Source of the DNA: Lyophyllum atratum
Lineage: Eukaryota; Basidiomycota; Agaricomycetes; Agaricales; Lyophyllaceae
Direction of reading: 5' to 3'
DNA: 64,000 nt
NCBI GenBank assembly: GCA_014905825.1
Contig: JACGCN010000028.1
Coordinates: forward strand, 62,001-126,000
Each line of letters begins with the position of its first letter. Positions within the stretch are counted from its first letter, which is position 1. The position numbers were made by a program, and so were the translations under genes. Shown here piece by piece: positions 44,260 through 54,438 of the stretch. Under the pieces are notes generated by a model. The model did no database searches. It worked only from the letters and a program-made list of their open reading frames with translations, and was not told the DNA's origin.

Positions 44260-44900
44260 TTGATCTGATCTCGTGAGCCTTCATACCACCACTCAGTGTA
44301 TGTCCCCTCGTCGCCGGCGTGCATTGGACCACCCAACGTAAGTGATATTTCAATTTCTTTACACATTGTAACTCTCTTATCATTGCTTATCATTCTCGTT
44401 TGTATCACAGATATACATTCTCGAGGCACCTCCAAACCACAACACCACGGCGCTTTCCGACCCTGTTCATAGGATGCGAGACGGTGAGGGACGGAACGGC
44501 AGGCCCCAGGTGGGGGATCCATCATGGTGTGTTTGCTACGCTCTTCCCCGGTTACGGCTTACTGACCACACCCGCCGTTCACCCACAGGTCCATCGAGCG
44601 GGTTGGATCAGGGCTCTTTATTGCCAGTGGTCAAACCCTGCGATGGGCCGTACAAAAGTACGCATTTAACTCTTGCTCCCGTGGAGTCTTTGAACGGCCG
44701 CCGGCGTTTCGACCAGGCCTCGGCCCCAAATCTTGCGTTCAAACACGGGACGACAGCCTCGTCGGGAATCTCGTTCTGTCTTACAAAGGGCATTCGTCTG
44801 TAGGATTCAGAGAAAGGGAAGGTTTGGCAGTCTATCGCTAGTGTGATCCGAGGAAATTGCGCCACTTGAGGTATGTATGCCCTTGCCCCACCCCACCTCA
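44260..44900 (+). other. Plus-strand fragment partly duplicating 42.9-43.1 kb
   Basis: About 44,400-44,560 reads ALSDPVHRMRDGEGRNGRPQ and GDPSWCVCYALP, matching in order the minus-strand fragment near 43.0 kb (GNGEGWDG..GDPPWCV..ALP) at moderate identity. The remainder (to about 44,800) stays open for 109 codons but is unrecognised. Two related pieces in opposite orientation suggest repeated capture or an internal inverted duplication. Confidence 0.3.
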
Positions 44901-44939
44901 AGTATTTATGAAAATGGTCCTAGGGGATCATTGACCCTA

Positions 44940-46195
44940 TCTTGCGGAAACTGAAGCCCTACAATCCTCTGCATTGGTCGCCACCGTGACCCACCCCTGC
45001 TTTCCATCATCGAACCATCTTCTCCAGCTCCCGGTTGAAGCTCGCATTATCACGATCCACCAGATGGAAACCCTGTCTGACGTCGGGAAGGGCCTGACAT
45101 GATCGAAGGATGGCCTGGTCATTGTGGGAGGACGGGATTCGGAGTCGCAGACCAAGATGGACGAGATGATGCGGGCGAGGGACGACCCCCGGACTGTCAA
45201 GCTGCGCGAATTGATATCGGCGACGTTCCGCATGGTGGTCGATATCTGGTCTACAGATGCAGGCATCAGTAACGTAGGTCTCTTCAGCATCTCTCCTTTC
45301 ACCTGGCTCAATCAATGTCCCTTTTTGCTTCAGATATACAGGCCCTGAGTGACCTCTTCAAATCCATAACCTGCCTTCCTAGTGACACGACACCTCATCA
45401 CCCTCCCTGCTGGGCCCCTTGTAGAGCTTGTATGGCTCGCGACGAAACGGCGGCTGACGGCGGCGTGGTCATTGCTTGCTGCTATCCTGATTACCCAGCT
45501 CAGTCCACCACGACCAGTGCTGCTTGAGGGGCCAAATATCGAGCTGGGGCCGACGCCGGAGGCCAAATCTCTCGTCCGGGGTGCGTTGCCGATCTTGTTG
45601 GAGTGCTTCTTGAATGCGATGGTGGCGCCTGGATCTATGGAGGGCGTGAGTCATTGTTGGCTGGTCTTTCTAGGTGTGCGGGTCACTGATATCATGTTTT
45701 CCTTGCAGGATCCGGATACAGTTCAGGAGTTCTTCGTTTGCATGCATAGGGTAGGTGGTCCTTGACTTTCTGTTTTCGCGCATGACTAATGGTCCTGCAA
45801 TGCAGGTAGCGCAAGATTTGACATGGTCGTTCTCTACTCTACCACCTGTAGCCCTGGACGTGTTGGCGAATTGTGCGATTACAGCAGTCTCACTTCAGGG
45901 AGCGATGTCACCAGCGGGAGGACCAGGTTGGTAAATGCCGAGCCATCTGTTGGCTCTAACATCTGCTCACCTTTTTACCTTCTTAAATTAGAACTAAGCA
46001 CCACCCGCCCCTCACGCCACTCGACTTGTCTAATATACTCTTTAACTTCTTGGCCTTCGAGACAGATGGCCGACCAATGGCAAGTGTCAAACACGCGCTG
46101 CTCGTACACGCCGTGGCCGTGGTGGAAGGACATTGTCGACAACCGAGATGGAGTACGGCTGAAGGCCTGATCTCGAGACGCACTTCTTAGCGTCT
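44940..46195 (+). pseudogene. Mtr10/transportin-3-like importin fragment inside the TIR element
   Basis: Plus-strand exons read LVELVWLATKRRLTAAWSLL, then SLVRGALPILLECFLNAM ending SMEG; intron GTGAGT...TTGCAG; DPDTVQEFFVCMHR; intron GTAGGT...TGCAG; VAQDLTWSFSTLPPVALDVL and ANCAITAVSLQ. Frames are kept across both introns. The arrangement fits the helical repeats of the Mtr10/TNPO3 karyopherin (PDTV..FF and CAI motifs), a nuclear import receptor. Only a middle portion is present: an upstream part near 45,150-45,290 (LRELISATFRMVVDIWSTDA) is out of frame, and a downstream part near 46,005-46,170 (LSNILFNFLAFETDGRP) has lost its join. No start or stop of the gene is included, so it cannot make an importin. 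Family call from motif memory only. Confidence 0.5.
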
Positions 46196-46272
46196 GCTGG
46201 GTCTGCTGACTCCTGAGATGACGTTTGGCATATCTAAATGACTTTTCCGCTTTGTCGTTCTTCATTCTGCCA

Positions 46273-46686
46273 CTACGTCAACGAAGGTGACTTTGCTGGA
46301 CGAGGCTTCGATATCAAATACTTACTTTCTTGCGCGTGATGACTCGGAGAGGACCGTTCGATGGATGGTAATCGAATATAGCTTCTTGACTTTAACAAGA
46401 CTTTAAACACTTCCCAGATTATTTTTGGATCGTTTCCGAACATAGTCTTGATCGTCCGCCTGACGCTTTTCGGAGCGATGAGGGGAAGGCTTTGCGGCAG
46501 GATGACTGGTGGTACCAATGTATTGACCTGACTGGCGAAAATCGAGGTGAGTTGCTGAATGGGATGAAGTGTATCAGTCCCGGCGTAGTCCACGAGGAAA
46601 TAACCATCGTCAAAATGTCGCGATGCATTGCCCTCTTGCTGCACCACGATTGCAGCGTTACTGAAAGCTTGAAAAAGTCGTACATG
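46273..46686 (-). other. Unrecognised coding-like fragment at the right TIR
   Basis: The minus-strand frame continues from the right TIR into FQAFSNAAIVVQQEGNASRH, FDDGYFLVDYAGTDTLHPIQ and LPLIAPKSVRRTIKTMFGND. It looks like real protein, possibly another captured exon or a remnant of the element's own gene. It reads outward-to-inward from the TIR, mirroring the frame that starts at 41,349 on the other side. Confidence 0.35.
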
Positions 46687-47263
46687 CATCAATAAGAAAA
46701 ACAATCTCAACCTTCATGTGCGAGTCCATTGTCGAGGTGCATCGAGCTTAGAGACCCGAAAGCTGAGTGGCGTATGTGCTAGCATAGAGTGACTCCTCTT
46801 CAGTAATAGTATTATGAAAATCGAGCTTGGTGGACTCACGGCACCTCGAATTTATGTACTAGGTGCACAGGTTATTACCACTACAGTAGGCACTCTTAAC
46901 AGGATATGATGTCATATTCGATCGAATTTATTGCAAAGATGATCACGATATATCCGTCTTGAATATCTCGGTCATATTAGAAATAAATTCGCAGCGGTTG
47001 ACTGCTATATGTTCTCCATAATTTCCGTCGGTTTTTGTTCGGATCATATTTAAAAAAACACCTCGATATTATCGACAAACAAAAAGTGAAAACATCGGTA
47101 ATTTGTTCGAGATATAATCATCGATTCTAACAGGAACATGTTGTTGAACATATTGAAAATAGTATCACATTTTTCTTCCGCATACCAGGCTGAACATATT
47201 ACCAAAATGATTACAATAAATTCTCATTTTTCTCCAAGAATTTTTGGGCCAATGCCCGCAGTG
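46687..47263 (-). repeat. Right terminal inverted repeat
   Basis: About 577 bp, the inverted partner of the left repeat, with a 10-bp insertion (cacatgaagg on the minus strand) near the inner end and scattered single-base differences. It ends GCCCGCAGTG at 47,263, next to the CCTCG duplication. Confidence 0.9.
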
Positions 47264-47268
47264 CCTCG

Positions 47269-48366
47269 TCCTCCCTGTCCCTGTCTCATCTCCATCAAGG
47301 ACGTCCACAACACCAGCCCGAGGCTGAACATTGGCTCTCGAACCATGCCCAAACGCCCACCAGGAATACGCTCCAGATTAGCAGGTACCCTGTCGCCCCC
47401 GCCCGCCCCAGGTACTTAACCGCCCCAATATCAGACCTCGTAAGCCCGGAATGGCACCTGGGGATTATACTAACAGACGTCTAACAAAGTTATCATAACG
47501 CACACTCTTCACACCTTCTCCATGCCCCCCATCCCGCGACCTCCCTGCCCAAACACATCATTCCCGACCCCAAAAGACACCGTAGCTCTACCCGCCCATC
47601 CCAACTTGCCCTCCCAAAGTTCGTATCTCCAACTTTCCCGCTCCCTCAATGTAATACTCCACATAGGCGCCCCCTGCTCGGAAAGATCCCATGCGAGGAG
47701 TCTGCATGTCCACCGAAAAACATGAAAGACGGTTCGGATCTGTCGAAGGTGCACCTTGCTTCGCCGGCTCCCACGATCCTGGGCAGTGTTTTCATTTTGT
47801 AGGAAAGCACCGGTAGTCAACACGTCATCCGGCTGCGTCTATTCAGCTTCTCTGGGTCTCTACGGCGCCCTCGCTTCTACGCTTGTCACGGGGACATGTG
47901 TGAGGCGGTCAGATCTTTCCTGAGGGTCGTTCAGGATCTGATCATTCGGCTCTTTGGATTTCGATCTCCTGGGCACACTTTTTCCTGTCGATCTATGTAT
48001 TTCCGGCTACCTTACCTGTCAGAGGCCAGTCAGCATGTCTTCTACTCTTCGTCAAAAGCTGAGGATAGACCCGCGGCATCGACTGCGCGGTCTGGGTTCT
48101 TTATGAATGTTCTTCGACCTCGCACCCTTTGCAGATCCCACAGTATAAAGATTGCGAAGTACAGTGTCTTATATACGGGCTCCTTCATCAATGAGTCAAG
48201 CACCGCTGAACGACGCGATGTTCCACGAAGGTTCTTTGCATGCGGGATAAAACCTCGACTATCCGTCCTTAAGACGACTAATCAAAGCGGGACGCCCGTC
48301 TTGAAAGAAAAAGCAAAATGTATACATCGACGACGTACCCATCGGCGACGGAAACCAAGAAACCAT
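47269..48366. repeat. Dispersed repeat copy 2 and kinase/F-box flank mosaic
   Basis: About 47,269-47,960 is the opposite-strand copy of 28,372-28,870. It contains gacctcgtaagcccggaatg at 47,434, also found at 58,584. About 48,100-48,360 matches 59,290-59,450 (gggctccttcatcaatgagtc, acgaaggttctttgcatgcg) and then joins the 3' flank of the F-box gene. No gene is supported. Confidence 0.5.
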
Positions 48367-49555
48367 TCATCCTACAGTGAGCACACCCTTCTCCGCCAGT
48401 CGCGGCATCTTGTCATTGAAACAATCCACGAGATATTCTTCCTCGCATCTAAAGCCATAAAACGTGACACGGCGCAGCCTCGCATGACGCTCCCGAATCA
48501 ACAGCCCGTCTATTTCGCGCCATTCCGAGTCCATGATAACCAAGAGCGGATGCCTGTTGTTGATCGTAAATCCCAGCTCGACGGTCCCAGCTGGTACAGT
48601 TTCGATCATGCGAATGGCACAGACACCTAGTGGCACGCCCGGGGCCTGAGTACAGCTGAATTTGAGCACGAGGGTGCGTAACTGCGTCAGTCGCGCGAAG
48701 TCCAGGAACCCGGAGATCTCTGGATTGTCATATAAGGTGGTGGCTAAAGCGTGACTGGTGGCGTATAAATGATGACTTGGCAAACGCACTGTATAGGGCG
48801 ATCTCTTGGAGATGATCGGCTGCGAGGTCGAGGATACCCTGTATTAAGGGGGAGGCTGATTCTGTGAAGCGGATTTTGAAGACCTTGAGGCGGGATAGAG
48901 ACAGAGGACATGGATGAAGTGGGTTATGGAGTGTTTGTAGGATGCGCTCTGCTGTTACTGGAGATGTCACGAGGAGCGATTCGAGATATCCTTGTATTTT
49001 CGGATCTGCATTACCCGAATGAGAGAAGCTTCCCTCACTGGGTATACTGACTGAACCACTAGCGGTCAACCTGAGATGTCGGAGATGCGATGATGTGGAA
49101 AGGTGTGTTATCGGCAAGCCGACGTGGCCTAATTCGAGATTCACACATGATGGATGAGAAATGATGCTGAGGAGAGCGGCGTGTAAGGATTCAGGGAGAG
49201 TGTTCCAGGGCTCAGCGACGTAGGGGAATTCGCCATCTATCCAGAGTTCTTGCACGTGGGTCCGAACGAGGTGTAATATCCCACAGACGGCCTTCAGCGG
49301 TAATTCGTGAGAGTCTGCCATCACGCATATATCGAGGGCTTGAATGAAAGAGGCCAGGACAGGGTTTTCTAAGAGGATAAGATGGAGGCGTGAATTGTGT
49401 TCGTGACGCCTTGTGTTGAGATAAACGGAATGGAACAGCCGTCGCTGGCAGAGTGCACGGAAAAGGCGAGATACGAGGCTGCAAGATGGGAGGTCCGTGG
49501 TCCATAGCACATCGACGATTCCGCATATAATGTCTTCAGGAATCGCAGGGGTCAT
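48367..49555 (-). CDS. F-box-like protein, 2 exons, shifted splice donor
   Basis: Exons 49555-48790 and 48719-48367 encode 372 residues. The start IPEDIICGIVDVLWTTDLPS and VSRLFRALCQRRLFHSV are the F-box-like motif. Leucine-rich segments and the C-terminal signature (EWREIDGLLIRERH, RRVTFYGFRCEEEY, MPRLAEKGVLTV) are complete. The donor used by the other copies (tttg|GTAAGT) is mutated to tttgCCAAGT here. A GTGCGT 9 bp upstream (intron end at 48,789) restores a donor in the same phase, so the protein would lose three residues but stay in frame. If this site is not used, the transcript would read into the intron. The upstream block at 49,556-50,720 is of the conserved divergent type. Confidence 0.72.
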
Positions 49556-50720
49556 GGCGGTGTTGACGAGGGGTACAGATCAAGCCACGATAATCGCCGG
49601 AACGATCATCAACAGTGTTTGGCATTGCCCTCACGAGATATCTGTGTTTGGCACGGATGCCAACCTCGGGCGACAGCTCGCGGCAGCTGTTGTGCCTTGC
49701 CTCAACACTACTACGACTTCTGGTCCCTTATGCCACCGAATCGCACACAGGAGATTCTGGATTATGGTCCTTCAGCAGTGGGGTAATTTTCTCGCCCCTG
49801 TCACCCGATGCGTAGCTGTGGTGCTGACGCCGACTTGGCCGTCACGCGTCATGGCTCGAAGCCTCGGACCTTCAATGGTATTTACATTCTCAACATCCTT
49901 ACACTCTCAACGTTCAACATTGAACTCTATTCTTCAAATAGAACCCTTAACAGCTTTTTGTCACACTCAGGCTCCGTCATCTCGCATCGTCAATGCTAAC
50001 TTGTATGGCATCACCCCTCGTCACTCTCAGGTGTCACACGCCAGTGCTCGCAGGTCCTTCCATGCCTTCTTCTCAGCGGGGCTCTCACATTTCAGGATAT
50101 TTATTCCCTTCTTCTCCGCCACTTCCTCTCCAGCTCCCTGTAGCCCGAGAACGTCCGTGTCAGCTTACGAAGCAGACCCTACTCGCCATGTCCACATTCA
50201 TGCGGTGGGAAGACGGCTATCGGGGAGTGGAGAAGGGGCGGCGGCGGTGCATGGAGGAGAGGACGCAGCGATTTGAAAGTATGTTTCTCTAAGTTACCTT
50301 CTGCGGGCGCACCTCACTAGTGTTAACGCAGATTCGTTATGCCCTCGTTGTCATACAGCCCACATGCCTCTACCCGTCTCAGACATAATGTCAGCCATGT
50401 GGCGCCAAACGAATGCTTTTCCATTGAGACTATCGCTGGCGGAGGAGTGGCTCGTAGTGTCGCCGAGGCGAATTAGGGTAGAGTGCTGCTGGGAGGGTGG
50501 GTGGTATTCGCAGTTGAAGGGGTTGAACGGCCGTTCGGATACTCGCGCGAAAAAAGGAGTGTCACGTCCGGATGGGGAGCTCAGCGGTGCTGGATGGACG
50601 ATACACCCAAGCCATAGGACGCCTATGTGGGGCTTCTTGAGATTCAATGGTGACGACGACATCGTTCGACTTCAAGGCCTGTCTTCGTGCGTATTTTTCC
50701 TTCTGTTGCGAATACCTGTA
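49556..50720 (+). repeat. Divergent upstream block of F-box unit 4
   Basis: About 49,560-50,050 carries the F-box leader (read on the minus strand). About 50,090-50,720 carries the plus-strand block shared with 20,780-21,300. An exon-like stretch ending gcagcgatttgaaa precedes a GTATGT donor at about 50,280; a CATACAG acceptor precedes cccacatgcctctacccg. Stops interrupt any long frame, so coding status is doubtful. Confidence 0.5.
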
Positions 50721-50729
50721 CTCTGACTA

Positions 50730-51480
50730 AACCTCATCTGAACAGGTCTGACACGTCTTCGGCTCCGAGTTCGTCGTCACTACCCACCCCACCCACGCCT
50801 CCCCTACCTCCTCCCCGCCCCGGTCCTCTCCACCGCCCACACAGCCGCCCACCTCCCAACCTCCAACTTCAAGCAGCACCCCCCCTCCCACAACCTCCGC
50901 CACAGCCCCAAGCACCAGCACCATCACAAGCCCCCCACCCGCCACGTCCCAACTCACTCCGACAGTCGCGCAGCACGCGCGACCCTGGGACCTGGGCGAG
51001 TGGGCTTCACGAGGGCGCGAGGCCGCATCCGGCGTTTGCGGGGCCGGGGGCGTATGTGCCTTATGTCAGTGAGGGCGCGGGTGGTTATAATAATAATTTT
51101 GCGCATGTGCGGGGCGGGTCTGATGGGGCGGGGGCGGGGGTGGGAGCGGGGGTGCAGAGGGGGGTTTCGCTTAATCATAATCACGGCCAGTACTCTCAAC
51201 AGCAGGGGCAGGGGCAGGCAGGGTACCTCCCGAACCCCTTCGCGGGGCAGGGGCAGGGGCAGGCAGTCCACGCCCGCACAGACACAGCCGAAGGAACATC
51301 ACACGGCGCGGTATGCGGTACCGGAGGAGGATGAAATTGAGCACCAGGAAGAGGGGGATGCGCATGGGGAAGACGCGTATGGGGGGTATGTCGGGGAGGA
51401 GGGGGAGGGGGATAGAGGGAGTGTGGTTGAGGGGGTGGGGATGGGGGTGCCGAGGGTGCTTAAGGTTTGTCTTTTATATA
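50730..51480 (+). pseudogene. Truncated copy of the Ser/Thr/Pro-rich membrane protein gene
   Basis: The opposite-strand copy of the gene at 29,144-30,621. It keeps the exon start after acctcatctgaacag (TSSAPSSSS), Pro/Ser-rich stretches in shifted frames, and then jumps from the TSQ region straight to RSTRDPGTWASGLHEGARPH. The part encoding the transmembrane span and stop-transfer sequence is deleted. The tail (VQRGVSLNHNHGQYSQQQGQ, EDAYGGYVGEEGEGD) is recognisable but uses two frames. First exons and start are not evident. It cannot make a membrane protein. Confidence 0.65.
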
Positions 51481-52139
51481 TATGTTGGAGGCGAGGGCTG
51501 ATGGGTTTTGTTGGTTTGTGTAGATTGCGAATGAGTGAGTGGGGAGTTCCCGTAGTTGCGCTCTCTCTCTCTTATGTTGGGGAGGAGGACGTGTGGAGGG
51601 CGGGAGGAGTGCAGGTGTTGGGATTCGATTCGAAAGATGGTGCCGCCTTTTTGTTTAGATTTAGAGGTTTCGCGGGAATGAGGCGTGTCCCCGAGATTGG
51701 ACATACAATTTTAATTATTCGACTTATAATAATCAGAACTTTTTTTACATCTCAGCCTCGTGAGGCCTTACATCGTCTTCAATCGCAATATGTGAGCGTC
51801 TCGGGCCCTCTTCTCTCTTTCGGGCAGGTAGAAAAAGCCGTGGCACTACCGTGCACTCATTTCCGCCTGTATTTTCGCAAAGCCTGCACCTTCCCTTCTT
51901 GCCGTTGCGTTACTAGAGGAGCCAGAGACGCGATTGCAGGTATGCCAGGCTATAAATTCGTATCTTCCCATGCCCACCGATTTGTACTGTATGCTTCATC
52001 ATCTGTTATGGCGAACACGACCTATAAAGATTTTCAGACAACTAATCAAAGCGGGGCGCCCGTAGTGGCAGAAAACGTAAAAAGTATATGTTGAGGAGTA
52101 TTGTAATGTACCCATCGGCCGCGGAAACCAGGAAATCAT
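51481..52139. repeat. Duplicated 3' flanks joining the membrane-protein copy and an F-box unit
   Basis: About 51,500-51,750 matches the 3' flank of the membrane-protein gene (28,890-29,140, opposite strand; shared cgacttataataat). About 51,760-52,139 matches the 3' flank of the F-box units (compare 24.1-24.3 and 20.4-20.6 kb). A frame is open on the plus strand to 52,094, but its content is flank sequence and I do not consider it a gene. Confidence 0.4.
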
Positions 52140-54438
52140 TCACCCTACAGTGAGCACACCCTTCTCTGCCAGCCGCGGCATCTTCAAGTCGTTGGGAAAA
52201 TCCCTGAGATCTCGTTCCTCGCATTTGAAATTGTAGAAGGTGACACGGCGCAGCCTAGCATGACGCTCGTGACTCAATAGCACGTCTATCTCGCGCCATT
52301 CAGAGTCCTTGATAACCAAGAGGGGATGCCTTTCGATGATTCTAAATCCCAGCTCGATGGTCCCAGCTGGTATGGTTTCAATTATGCGAATGACACAAAT
52401 ACCTAGTTGCAGGTCTGGAGTGCCGACGAATGTGAGGTGGAGGATGCGTAAGTGCGTCAGTCGGGCAAAGTCAAGGTCACCGGAGACCTCTGAATTGTCA
52501 TAAGGTGGCTGGCGTGACTGGTGAGCGTGTAAAACTTACCAAATGCAATGCACAGGGTGATCTCCTGAAGATAATCAGATGCGAGGTCAAGGATACCCTG
52601 TATTAATGGGCAGGCTGGTTCCGTAAAGGCTATGTTGAAGACCTTGAGGCGGGATAGAGACAGAGGACATGGATGGCGTGGGTTATGGAGGGTTTGCAGG
52701 ATGTGCTTCGATGTTACTGGAAACGTCACAAGGAGCGACTCGAGATATCCTTGGATTTTCGGCTCTCCGTTACCTGAATGAGAGAAGCCCTCACCGGGGA
52801 TAGTGACTGAATGACTAGCGGTCAATCTGAGATGCCGGAGATGTGATGATTTAGAGAGGCGCGTTATTGGCAAGCCGACGTGACCCAATTCGACTTTCGC
52901 ACATGACGGATAGGCTTTCGAGGTCCGGTTGCACCAACCGCAAAAGACCGGAAAAAGACCGGACCGCAACCGCAAACAACCGGACTTGCGGTTGCGGTTG
53001 CAGCGGATTTTCGAAGCCAGCAGTTGCGGTTCCTCGGAAATCGCGGGCGTGCCGAACCGGTCAGGACCAGTCCCGACCGGTCGGAACCGATAAAAAGTCA
53101 CACGGTACATGTCAACAAACAAGGATGTTGTGGGCACTCGTTGTTGACTGTGTTCCACCACCAACACCGCCGCTACCACCGCCGTTTCGACGCCCAGCAT
53201 CATCCCCTCGATACCGCTGCCAACCACTCACCCGAACACGCACACAAGGCCTCTGTGACAGCCCAGATGGATTAGCAGGGGAGGCAAACAGGGCAGACCC
53301 CAGCTGGGGGAGAGCCGTGAGGTGTGTTTTCGCACCCGGAATCGTTTACTAACCATCTAGAAATCCTACTTAGCAGCCACGGCCCCTCCCCTGCAGCCCC
53401 ACTGCGTGCCCTCGCGCCTGCTCGACCGCCACGTCACGCAACGATGCCCAGCACAGCCCACACCGCCGCCACATCACGTCACCCGACCGCCCTGCCACCA
53501 CTCACCCACACCACCGCCACATCACGTCGCTCGACCGCCGCCACGTCATGTCCCCGACCGTCGATCACCACTCGCGCACACCATTGCCACATCGCTCAAC
53601 CGCTGCACGTCACCCAGGCCGCTACCATGTCCTCAAACCCCATGTGACCCGACCCCATGCATCTCAATTGTCGCCTTCCTTTTCTAATAACCCATTCAAT
53701 TGATTTTCGATACAAGTCCTTCTGTAGTAGTTATATATGCTAATATATTTGGTATTTTGACATAACTTCATATACTTGTAGTATACTTCTAAGTGATTTC
53801 GCGGCTGTGTCATCAGTCGCGACCGGTCGCAGTCAGTCGCGACTGGTTGCAACCCGGTTCAGTCGAAACCGGTCGAAACCGGTCGTCGGCGTTGATGCAA
53901 CCGATAACAACCGGTCGAACACGGTTCGGTTGTCGGTCGGACCTGCCTTGTAAATTTCCCAACCGGTCCAGGTTGCAGTTGCGGCCAAAACGGGCCAAAA
54001 ACCGGACCGGACCGGACTTCGAAAGCCTAATGACGGATGAGCAATGATGCTGAGGAGAGCGGCTTGTAAGGATTCATGGAAAGACTTCCAAGGCTCGGCC
54101 AGATGAAATAATTCGCCGCCTATTGTGAGTTCTCGCACGTAGGACCGAACCATATGCAATATTCCGCAGAAGACCGTCAGCGGGAACCCGCAAAAGTTCT
54201 CCCCCACATATATTATCAGGCAGTGAATAGAAGAGGCCAGGACAGGGTTGTCTAAGAGGATGAGATGGAGGCGTTCATTATGTTCATAGCGCCATGCGTA
54301 AAGATGAACTGAATGAAAGAGCCGTCGCTGGCAGAGTACGCGGAAAACGCGAGATACAAGGCTGCAAGATAGGAGGTCCCTGCCCCATAGCAAATCGACG
54401 ACTCCATCTATAATGTCTTCAGGAATCGTAGGGGTCAT
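52140..54438 (-). pseudogene. F-box-like gene disrupted by a hAT-like insertion
   Basis: The start at 54,438 (IPEDIIDGVVDLLWGRDLLS, VSRVFRVLCQRRLFHSV) is intact to 54,030, where the 1119-bp element 52,911-54,029 interrupts the codons for the conserved HPSC segment. The gene resumes at 52,902 (KVELGHVGLPITRL), has a canonical intron (GTAAGT...TTCAG, 52,490-52,539) and ends at 52,140 with the usual RRVTFYNFKCEER and MPRLAEKGVLTV. Leaving out the element and one 8-bp target copy, exon lengths (409+363 and 350) keep the frame and would give 373 codons plus stop. The insertion is the only lesion I can see. As it stands, the message would end inside the element. Confidence 0.85.
52911..54029. mobile_element. 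Non-autonomous hAT-like element, copy 1 (1119 bp)
   Basis: Ends TAGGCTTTCGAGGTCCGGT and, inverted, TAGGCTTTCGAAGTCCGGT, an 18-19 bp terminal inverted repeat with one mismatch. It is flanked by the 8-bp duplication ATGACGGA (52903-52910 and 54030-54037), as expected for hAT elements. No transposase frame is present. Subterminal regions are packed with short repeats: gcggttgcggttg near the left end, and accggt/gaaaccggtcg and cggaccggaccgg near the right, typical of hAT transposase-binding regions. The centre has degenerate ccgccacatcacgtc repeats that create Pro/His-rich spurious frames. Confidence 0.85.

Larger units (their letters stand above)
40816..47263. mobile_element. Long-TIR DNA element carrying host-gene fragments (Pack-type)
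   Basis: The element is 6,448 bp with terminal inverted repeats of about 566-577 bp, outer ends CACTGCGGGC...GCCCGCAGTG, and flanked on both sides by CCTCG (40811-40815 and 47264-47268). No transposase was found. The interior holds pieces of several unrelated cellular genes on both strands with introns retained, so capture was at DNA level. The TIRs are AT-rich and differ by a handful of substitutions plus a 10-bp indel near the inner end, so insertion is older than that of the neighbouring chromovirus. Superfamily is open: CACTG ends recall CMC-type elements (shorter duplications), while a 5-bp GC-rich duplication recalls Transib. A matching autonomous element would settle it. Confidence 0.8.

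Noticed and set aside
51000..52094. 364-codon plus-strand frame
   Set aside because: A chance join of the decayed membrane-protein tail with duplicated 3' flank sequence; the second half corresponds to non-coding flanks of other units.
53324..53687. Pro/His-rich open frames inside the hAT-like element (repeated at 61,610-61,973)
   Set aside because: They arise from degenerate ccgccacatcacgtc repeats and exist in overlapping frames; no transposase or other domain.
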